Assembly (NCBI GenBank): GCA_029259775.1
Contig: JAJDEN010000037.1
Span: 33,609 to 97,608, forward strand
DNA length: 64,000 nucleotides
From: Planctomycetota bacterium
Lineage (GTDB): Bacteria > Planctomycetota > PLA2 > JAEUHO01
Direction: 5' to 3'
Both the position numbers and the translations under genes were made by a program. The notes under the pieces were generated by a model that was not told the DNA's origin, made no database searches, and worked only from the letters and a program-made list of their open reading frames with translations. Of this stretch, positions 58,214 to 64,000 are shown one piece after another (position 1 is the stretch's first letter; each line of letters opens with the position of its first letter).

Positions 58214-60253
58214 CTACTTCCCTCCCGCGGAGGCCTGGCCGCCTGAGAGGAGGCCGACCTGCAGGAGCACGAGCAGGGCCACGATGGCCGCGCCGAGCAT
58301 GAAGGACGTGACGTACCCACCGAGGCGTCCGGTCTGGACGCGACGAAGGCGGTCACCGGTCACGCGGACCGCTTGCGAGAGGTTGTTGATCACGCCCTGG
58401 ATCAGGATCCAGCGCTCGAAGAACCAACACGCCTTGGCGATGCCCTGCTGCACCCTCTTCACGAGGAAGAGGTAGAAGGCGTCGATGTAGTAGAGGTTGT
58501 TCCAGAGCTTCCAGACACCGCCGAGCTTCTCCGGCAGCGGGTCCTTCCCATCGGAGCCTCGGTACATGCCGCGGGCGACGAAGAAGCCTGCGAAGGCAAC
58601 CGCGGTGGCGATGATCGCCAGCGGCCAGACCATCTCGGCGCCGGGCGTGCCCTTGAGATGCCAGTGGTGCAGCCAGCCCTCGAACCAGTTGGTCTTGGCC
58701 GAGCCGAACGTGCCGTCCGGGATGCCGACGAAGCCGATGAAGATGCTGAAGACCGCCAGGACCTGCAGCGGGATGGTCATCACCTTGGGGCTCTCGTGCG
58801 GCTCGCCCTCACCACGGTGCTCACCACCGAAGGTCATGTAGGTGGCGCGCCACATGTAGAAGGCCGTCATGCCGGCGACCAGCACGCCGAGGGCCAGCAG
58901 GATCTCCGAACCCCAGACCATGTTCGTGATGCGCGTGGCGCCGAGGATTTCGTCCTTCGACCACCAGCCGGCAATCGGGACGAGGGCGGTCAGGGCGAGG
59001 GTGCCCACCAGCCAAGTCTTGTACGTGGTGCGCATCTTGGCCTTGAGGCCACCCATGTTGCGCATGTCCTGCTCGTGGTGGCAGCCGTGGATCACGGAGC
59101 CGGCGCACAGGAACAGGCAGGCCTTGAAGCAGGCGTGCGTCACCATGTGGAAGAGGCCGGCGACGAGTCCGATGCCACCGCAACCGATCGCGGCCACCAT
59201 GAAACCCAGCTGCGAGATCGTGGAGTACGCGAGCACTCCCTTGATGTCGAAGACCGTCATGCCGATCGTCGCGGCGAAGATCGCCGTCGTGGCTCCGACC
59301 GCGGTCACGACGCCGAGCACGTCCGGTGACAGCATCGGGAAGGTGCGTCCCAAGAGGAACACGCCAGCCGCGACCATCGTCGCAGCGTGGATCATGGCGC
59401 TGACGGGCGTCGGGCCCTCCATGGCGTCGGGCAGCCAGATGTGCAGCGGGAACTGCGCCGACTTGCCGACCGTGCCGCCGAAGACAAAGAGTCCCGCGAC
59501 GGTCATCCAGGCTGGCCACTCGCCGCCGTTCGCGGCGACCGCGTTCGTCGTCGCTTCCCACAAGCCTTTGAAGTCGAAGGTCCCGAACTCGTTGTAGAAC
59601 ATCATCATCCCGATGAAGAGGCAGACGTCACCGACACGAGTCGTGAGGAAGGCCTTCTTGCAAGCGCGCGCCGCGTGGTTGATGCGGTGCGAGTCGGGAT
59701 CGTGGCTGAAGTGGCCGATGAGCAGGTAGCTCATCAAGCCCATCAATTCCCAGAAGATGAAGAGGAAGAGCAGGTTGTCCGAAAGGACGAGCCCGAGCAT
59801 CGCGAACGTGAAGAGCGAGATGTTCGCGAAGAAGATGTGATAGCGGCGATCACCCTTCATGTAGCCGGTCGAGAACAGGTGCACCAGGAAGGACACCACG
59901 CCGACGACTGCAAAGAGCGCCGCGCCGAGCGGATCGTAGAGCACTCCCGCGACGACGTTCTGCACGCCATCGCCCACACCGGAGCTGTAGAGCCACGAGA
60001 AGCCGATCCCCGCGTCCTTCGAGTTGTGGAAGAACTCCTCTCCGGCCGAGACCGCGCTGATCGCTTGGAACAGACCGCGCACGGTGATGATCATCGCCAG
60101 GCCCATGCCGGTGGTCAGCAACCAGTCTCCCTTGCGCGGCAAGAACCGCCCGACGGAGATCTGAATCACGTACCCGACGAGCGGGAGGAACAGCGCCATC
60201 AGGAGCAGCCTGAAGTCGCGGTCCGGTTCGAAAGTGAGGTCGAAGAATCCCAT
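58214..60253 (-). CDS. nuoL: NADH-quinone oxidoreductase subunit L
   Basis: Distal antiporter-like subunit of complex I with the long lateral helix. 679 aa. Core motifs: LFIFWELMGLMSYLLIGHF (Glu), ARACKKAFLTTRVGDVCLFI (Lys), GKSAQFPLHIWLPDAMEGPT, VSAMIHAATMVAAGVFLLGR, LAYSTISQLGFMVAAIG, HACFKACLFLCAGSVIH. The C-terminal third contains the amphipathic arm region. It begins 17 bases after nuoK and ends 3 bases before nuoM. Confidence 0.96.
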   Translation of the reverse strand: MGFFDLTFEPDRDFRLLLMALFLPLVGYVIQISVGRFLPRKGDWLLTTGMGLAMIITVRGLFQAISAVSAGEEFFHNSKDAGIGFSWLYSSGVGDGVQNVVAGVLYDPLGAALFAVVGVVSFLVHLFSTGYMKGDRRYHIFFANISLFTFAMLGLVLSDNLLFLFIFWELMGLMSYLLIGHFSHDPDSHRINHAARACKKAFLTTRVGDVCLFIGMMMFYNEFGTFDFKGLWEATTNAVAANGGEWPAWMTVAGLFVFGGTVGKSAQFPLHIWLPDAMEGPTPVSAMIHAATMVAAGVFLLGRTFPMLSPDVLGVVTAVGATTAIFAATIGMTVFDIKGVLAYSTISQLGFMVAAIGCGGIGLVAGLFHMVTHACFKACLFLCAGSVIHGCHHEQDMRNMGGLKAKMRTTYKTWLVGTLALTALVPIAGWWSKDEILGATRITNMVWGSEILLALGVLVAGMTAFYMWRATYMTFGGEHRGEGEPHESPKVMTIPLQVLAVFSIFIGFVGIPDGTFGSAKTNWFEGWLHHWHLKGTPGAEMVWPLAIIATAVAFAGFFVARGMYRGSDGKDPLPEKLGGVWKLWNNLYYIDAFYLFLVKRVQQGIAKACWFFERWILIQGVINNLSQAVRVTGDRLRRVQTGRLGGYVTSFMLGAAIVALLVLLQVGLLSGGQASAGGK

Positions 60254-60270
60254 GGAAGCCTTACTCGGCC

Positions 60271-60573
60271 CTATTCACGTAGGCGGTCCACTTCGCTCGG
60301 TGTGACCGAGTGGAAGAGGTGGAACACGTTGAGGACGATTGCCAGTGCCACAGCAGCCTCCGCTGCGGCCAGGATGATGACGAACACGGCGAACATGCGG
60401 CCTTCCAGCCCATCGCCGTTGAACCGGTTGAAGGCCACGAAGTTGATATTCGCAGCGTTCAGGATCATCTCGATCCCGAACAGCACGTAGAGAATGTTGC
60501 GGCGCACCAAGATGCACACGATTCCGAGTGCGAAGAGCGCGGCCGAGACGGCGACGTAGGCTTCGATACCCAT
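60271..60573 (-). CDS. nuoK: NADH-quinone oxidoreductase subunit K
   Basis: 100 aa, three membrane helices, usual size. The family core RRNILYVLFGIEMILNAANI NFVAF (split here) carries the conserved Glu in helix 2 (GIEMILNA), and FVIILAAAEAAVALAIVL has the second conserved Glu. ATG 60573 overlaps the nuoJ stop by one base (TGATG). Confidence 0.95.
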   Translation of the reverse strand: MGIEAYVAVSAALFALGIVCILVRRNILYVLFGIEMILNAANINFVAFNRFNGDGLEGRMFAVFVIILAAAEAAVALAIVLNVFHLFHSVTPSEVDRLRE

Positions 60574-61205
60574 CAGGCGTTTCCTCCTTCGAGCGCGGGT
60601 TCTTCGAGGTCACTCTTCTTGCGGCGCGCGATGTAGACCGACGCGACGAGAGCTACCGTCAGAAGAATGGCCGCCAATTCGAAGGCGACCACGTAACCCG
60701 GCTCACCGTCCGGGAGATTCATGGCGAGGAAGCCGACACCGATCTGCTTGGGTCGCGAGGCGATCTCGGCCAGATTCGGATCGACGACCCAGTTCGCGGA
60801 TCCGCCGACCTTCATGGCGACCCAAAAGGTCCCGGCCCCGACGATGCCGAGGCCGGACAGCACGCGAGTCAGCTTGCGCTCGTTCATGTCGGGCGGCGTG
60901 AGCATCACACCGAACAACAAGAGCGCGAGGATGCCACCGACGTAGATCAAGATCTGCGCGACGGCGATGAAGTCCGCGCCTAGCAGAACGTAGAAGCCAG
61001 CGACGCCGCTGAAGGTTGCCAGCAACGAGAACGCACTGCGAACGACGCTGCGTTCCCAGATGCAAACCAAGCCGCCGCCGATCGTCAGGAAGGCGAACAG
61101 GCCAAAGGCCAGACCTTCCGCGTGAGCGGCCTGCATGCCCCAACCGAGGAGCACGAGCGCGAGCACGACGAGTGCGGCGTAAAAGGGACGAGAGGTGTTT
61201 TCCAT
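60573..61205 (-). CDS. nuoJ: NADH-quinone oxidoreductase subunit J
   Basis: 210 aa from ATG 61205, one base after the nuoI stop; the open frame continues upstream through nuoI but is not NuoJ there. Five membrane helices, including the conserved VRSAFSLLATFSGVAGFYVL and FIAVAQILIYVGGILALLLF, the latter containing the family's helix-3 pi-bulge region. The tail is charged. It ends in overlap with nuoK. Confidence 0.94.
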   Translation of the reverse strand: MENTSRPFYAALVVLALVLLGWGMQAAHAEGLAFGLFAFLTIGGGLVCIWERSVVRSAFSLLATFSGVAGFYVLLGADFIAVAQILIYVGGILALLLFGVMLTPPDMNERKLTRVLSGLGIVGAGTFWVAMKVGGSANWVVDPNLAEIASRPKQIGVGFLAMNLPDGEPGYVVAFELAAILLTVALVASVYIARRKKSDLEEPALEGGNA

Positions 61206-61206
61206 C

Positions 61207-61773
61207 TCAGTCTTCACTCTCCGTCTCGGGCTCGTCGTCGACTTCCGGTTCGTCCTCAACAACTCCGCCGGCTGCGGCCTTGGCCGCCTTGGCTGCTGCT
61301 TTCTCGGCCTTCTTCTTGTCCGCTTCGCGCATTCGACTGCGCGCGCCGCGGTCCATGCCCTTGAACGAGAGCAGGTCGTGCTTGAACTCGGAGCGGTCGA
61401 AGCTCGTGAACGCGTACTCGGTGCCCATGTGGATGCAATCCTTGGGGCACGGGTAGACGCACAGCTCGCAGAACATGCACTTCTGATAGTCGAGCGTGAA
61501 CGAAACCCACTCGAGTTCCTTGCCGTGTCGAATCGCGTCCATCTCGATGCAATCGATCGGGCAGGCGCGCGCACAGGCGAGGCAGTTGATGCACTTCTCT
61601 TGCTCGAGATAGTGGATGCCGCGGTAGCGATCCGGAATCGGCAAGCGCTCGTCCGGGTACTGAACCGTGATCGGCTTCTGGAGGAGGTACTTGCCCGTAA
61701 TCTTCATCCCCGCGAGCGTGGTCGTGAGGGTGGCCCACACGTTGTGGATGTACTCTTTGGTGGCAGTGCTCAT
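61207..61773 (-). CDS. nuoI: NADH-quinone oxidoreductase subunit I (2x[4Fe-4S])
   Basis: 188 aa from ATG 61773. Two CxxCxxCxxxCP motifs (KCINCLACARACPIDCI and KCMFCELCVYPCPKDCIHMG) bind clusters N6a and N6b that carry electrons to the membrane arm. Start MSTATKEYIHNVWATLTTTL. The C-terminal 45 residues are a Lys/Ala then Glu/Asp low-complexity tail not found in most NuoI. It lies 11 bases after the nuoH stop. Confidence 0.95.
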   Translation of the reverse strand: MSTATKEYIHNVWATLTTTLAGMKITGKYLLQKPITVQYPDERLPIPDRYRGIHYLEQEKCINCLACARACPIDCIEMDAIRHGKELEWVSFTLDYQKCMFCELCVYPCPKDCIHMGTEYAFTSFDRSEFKHDLLSFKGMDRGARSRMREADKKKAEKAAAKAAKAAAGGVVEDEPEVDDEPETESED

Positions 61774-61784
61774 GGTGATCCGGG

Positions 61785-62882
61785 CTAGAAGGCGGCCTTG
61801 AGGGCTTCCCAAAGGCAAGCGCCGAGCACGCACACGAGTGCGAGCGGGGTCAGGTATTTGTATCCCATCGTCATGACTTGATCGATGCGAACGCGCGGCA
61901 GTGTCCAGCGCAACCACATCATCAAGAACACACCGAAGGCCGCCTTGCTCATCAAGGTCACGTGGCCGCCGAGGTTGTGCAGGATGGAGTGCTCGCCGCC
62001 GATGTACTTGGCGAGGTGAGTGATCGGGCTCTCGAAACCGCCGAAGAAGAACACGGCGCCGATGAGCGACATCAGGAACATCGCGGCGTACTCCTCCATG
62101 AAGAAGAAGGACCAGCGGATGCCCGAGTATTCGGTGAGAAAGCCGGAGACGAGTTCACTCTCAGCCTCGGGCAAGTCGAAGGGCGCGCGCTTGGTCTCGG
62201 CCAGGGCGGCGATGCCGAAGATGACCGCAGCCGGGATCATGAACGGGTTCCAGAAAATGAACCACTCCATTCCCCAGAGGCCACTCTGCGCTTCGCTCGC
62301 TTCGAGCAGATTGAACGTGCCTGCAACGATCAGCGGCACGAGCAGCGAGATGCCGAGCGGAATCTCGTACGCCACGACCTGCGCGGCTTCGCGCATCGCG
62401 CCGTAGAGCGACCACTTCGAGTTCGAAGCCCAACCCGCCATCACGACTCCGATGGTCGTCATCGACGAGAGCGCGAGCACCAGGAAGATGCCGAGGTCGA
62501 GGTTCGCGAAGTACACGTCCGGCGCGAGCGGCATCGCGACCAAGGCTCCGAAGATGGAGCCCAGCACGATCGCCGGTGCGAGCACGAACAGCATGCGATC
62601 CGCGCCGAGCGGGATCATGTCCTCTTTCATGAGGAGCTTGACGCCGTCCGCGATCGGCTGCGCCCAACCGTGCCAGCCGCCGACGTACATCGGACCGAAG
62701 CGGCACTGGATGTGGCCTGCAACCTTGCGCTCGGCCCACGTCGCCGCCATGGCGAGCAGGGACACGAAGCCGATCAAGATGCTGACGCCGACGCCGCACG
62801 CCATGAGCGCGAGCACCCAACCCGGCGCACCTTCCGGTGCGAGGTCGCTCAGCAGTTTCAGAAACAGGTTTCCGCTTTCCAT
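61785..62882 (-). CDS. nuoH: NADH-quinone oxidoreductase subunit H
   Basis: Quinone-site membrane subunit of complex I, 365 aa from ATG 62882. Family signatures: AERKVAGHIQCRFGPMYVGG, QPIADGVKLLMKED, WASNSKWSLYGAMREAAQVV with YEIP, and TKRAPFDLPEAESELVSGFL followed by TEYSG. Eight membrane helices. It lies directly after nuoD (4-base gap) rather than after nuoG. Confidence 0.95.
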   Translation of the reverse strand: MESGNLFLKLLSDLAPEGAPGWVLALMACGVGVSILIGFVSLLAMAATWAERKVAGHIQCRFGPMYVGGWHGWAQPIADGVKLLMKEDMIPLGADRMLFVLAPAIVLGSIFGALVAMPLAPDVYFANLDLGIFLVLALSSMTTIGVVMAGWASNSKWSLYGAMREAAQVVAYEIPLGISLLVPLIVAGTFNLLEASEAQSGLWGMEWFIFWNPFMIPAAVIFGIAALAETKRAPFDLPEAESELVSGFLTEYSGIRWSFFFMEEYAAMFLMSLIGAVFFFGGFESPITHLAKYIGGEHSILHNLGGHVTLMSKAAFGVFLMMWLRWTLPRVRIDQVMTMGYKYLTPLALVCVLGACLWEALKAAF

Positions 62883-62886
62883 GGGG

Positions 62887-64000
62887 TCAGCGATCCGTTT
62901 CCCCGACAACGATGTCGGTTGAACCCACGATGGCGACGGAGTCGGCCAGGAATGTGCCAGGCATCATCTCTTCCAAGACGGCGAGGTTGCAGAAGGAGGG
63001 ACCGCGCACGCGCGTGCGGATGGAGACTTTGCCGCCGTCCGAAACGACGTAGTGACCGAGTTCACCGCGAGGGTTCTCGATACCGACGTAGGCTTCTCCG
63101 GGCGGAATCTTGAGCACCTTGGGCACGTCGCCGAGCACGGGGCCCGGCTCGATGTTGGCGAGACACCAGCGGACCTGGCGAATCGACTCCTTCATCTCCA
63201 TCACGCGCACCCAGAAACGGTCCCAGCAATCGCCGAGCGTTCCCTTTTCGCCCTTGGCGACGGGAATGCCTAGCTGGCCGTCTTTGTCCATCTCGCCGTA
63301 CAGCATGTACGGGCAGTCGCGGCGCAAGTCGAAGTCGATGCCCGAGCCGCGCAACATTGGCCCGGTCAGGCCGAAGTCGTGTGCCATCTCGGGCGAGATG
63401 ACGCCGATGTTCGCCGTGCGCTTGATGAACACGTGGTTCGCCATCAAGAGGTCGCAGTACTCCTGCCACTTCTCCTCGAACACGTCGCAGAAGCGCTCGA
63501 CCTCTTTCAGCCAACCCGGAGGCGCGTCGTTGAAGACGCCGCCGATGCGGATGAAGCTGTAGGTCAAACGCGCGCCGCAGATCTTCTCGAACAGCGCGAG
63601 CAACCATTCGCGTTCGCGCAGTGCGTAGAAGAAGGGCGTGAAGGCGCCGATGTCGAGGCCGTAGGTGCCGTAGGCGATCAGGTGCGAGGCAATGCGGTTC
63701 AGCTCGACGCAAATCGTGCGGATCATCTGCGCGCGGCGCGGAATCTCGACGCCCATCAACGCTTCCACGGCCATCGAATAGCCGAGGTTGTTGTTCATCG
63801 CCGCGAGGTAGTCGTAGCGATCGGTGTACGGCAGGTACTGCAGCCACTCGACGTTCTCGCCGATCTTCTCGGCGCACCGGTGCAAGTAACCGAGGTGCGG
63901 TTGCGCACCGGTGATCAGCTCGCCGTCGGTGCGGATGAGGATTCTCATCACGCCGTGCGTCGCCGGGTGTTGGGGGCCCATGTTGACCTCCAAGTCCTGC
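62887..64000 (-). CDS. nuoD: NADH-quinone oxidoreductase subunit D (N-terminus outside window)
   Basis: The 49-kDa subunit lines the quinone pocket. The frame is open to the right edge (QDLEVNMGPQHPATHG), so about 20-50 N-terminal residues are missing; the TTG at 63993 is not a real start. Conserved: GPQHPATHGVMRI, HLGYLHRCAEKIGEN, LPYTDRYDYLAAM, RIASHLIAYGTYGLDIGAFT, VISPEMAHDFGLTGPMLRGS, and the C-terminal PPGEAYVGIENPRGELGHYV and DSVAIVGSTDIVVGETDR. nuoA-C are presumably beyond the window. Confidence 0.96.
   Translation of the reverse strand, partial: QDLEVNMGPQHPATHGVMRILIRTDGELITGAQPHLGYLHRCAEKIGENVEWLQYLPYTDRYDYLAAMNNNLGYSMAVEALMGVEIPRRAQMIRTICVELNRIASHLIAYGTYGLDIGAFTPFFYALREREWLLALFEKICGARLTYSFIRIGGVFNDAPPGWLKEVERFCDVFEEKWQEYCDLLMANHVFIKRTANIGVISPEMAHDFGLTGPMLRGSGIDFDLRRDCPYMLYGEMDKDGQLGIPVAKGEKGTLGDCWDRFWVRVMEMKESIRQVRWCLANIEPGPVLGDVPKVLKIPPGEAYVGIENPRGELGHYVVSDGGKVSIRTRVRGPSFCNLAVLEEMMPGTFLADSVAIVGSTDIVVGETDR

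Noticed and set aside
60250..64000. Apparent base-composition shift in the nuoD-nuoK part, suggesting transfer or a chimeric join
   Set aside because: Sample counts of GC in nuoD and nuoM were equal (about 63%) and the gene order is continuous with coupled junctions.

Overview
The window looks like chromosomal DNA from a GC-rich member of the PVC superphylum, most likely a planctomycete. It encodes outer-membrane assembly proteins (an OmpH/Skp-like chaperone and BamA). It also has the small basic protein found in Planctomycetes, Chlamydiae and Verrucomicrobia, several secreted HEAT-repeat proteins, an NPCBM-domain protein, a very large Ig/propeller lipoprotein, and Rho with a long Lys/Ala/Pro-rich N-terminus. 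The phylum is inferred from gene content; no rRNA is present to confirm it. No phage, transposase, CRISPR array or plasmid gene was seen.

Layout. 1-5.3 kb (minus): ompH/skp fragment, bamA, dnaB. 5.5-11.4 kb (minus): a translation and precursor cluster, small membrane protein-glmU-prs-rplY-pth-rpsF-rpsR-rplI, ending in a strong terminator. 11.4-12.15 kb: a dense field of hairpins and repeats beside tRNA-Gln. 12.2-15.5 kb (minus): tatC, ychF, cinA. 15.9-17.6 kb (minus): a membrane-anchored coiled-coil protein. 18.2-21.3 kb (plus): coaE and rho. 21.4-31.3 kb (minus): PP2C phosphatase, ECF sigma, large anti-sigma-like protein, small exported protein, recG, HEAT-repeat protein, lytic transglycosylase. 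31.5-37.7 kb (plus): NPCBM protein, VWA protein, pdxA, SPOR-like protein, small basic protein. 38.1-42.4 kb (minus): HEAT protein, fused ABC permease, class IV aminotransferase. 42.5-45.2 kb (plus): ECF sigma, CxxCH-bearing anti-sigma-like protein, LarA-family protein. 45.2-47.5 kb (minus): DsbD. 47.75-48.7 kb (plus): queD and a TetR regulator. 49.1-54.8 kb (minus): giant lipoprotein and a small anchored protein. 54.95-64 kb (minus): nuoD-H-I-J-K-L-M-N of respiratory complex I, with nuoD cut by the window end.

Genes are tightly packed. Many junctions are 4-nt ATGA/GTGA or 1-nt TGATG overlaps (glmU/prs, ychF/cinA, 93-aa gene/recG, VWA/pdxA, sigma/anti-sigma, queD/tetR, nuoM/nuoN, nuoJ/nuoK), which implies translational coupling.

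The main unusual signals are not whole genes. They are several families of dispersed intergenic hairpin repeats, recurrent 15-nt and 21-nt tandem expansions that sometimes embed stop codons, low-complexity tails on S6, L9, L25 and Rho, two sigma/anti-sigma modules (one anti-sigma with a heme-type CxxCH motif outside the membrane), and a sigma and anti-sigma pair in one reading frame separated only by three TGA codons.
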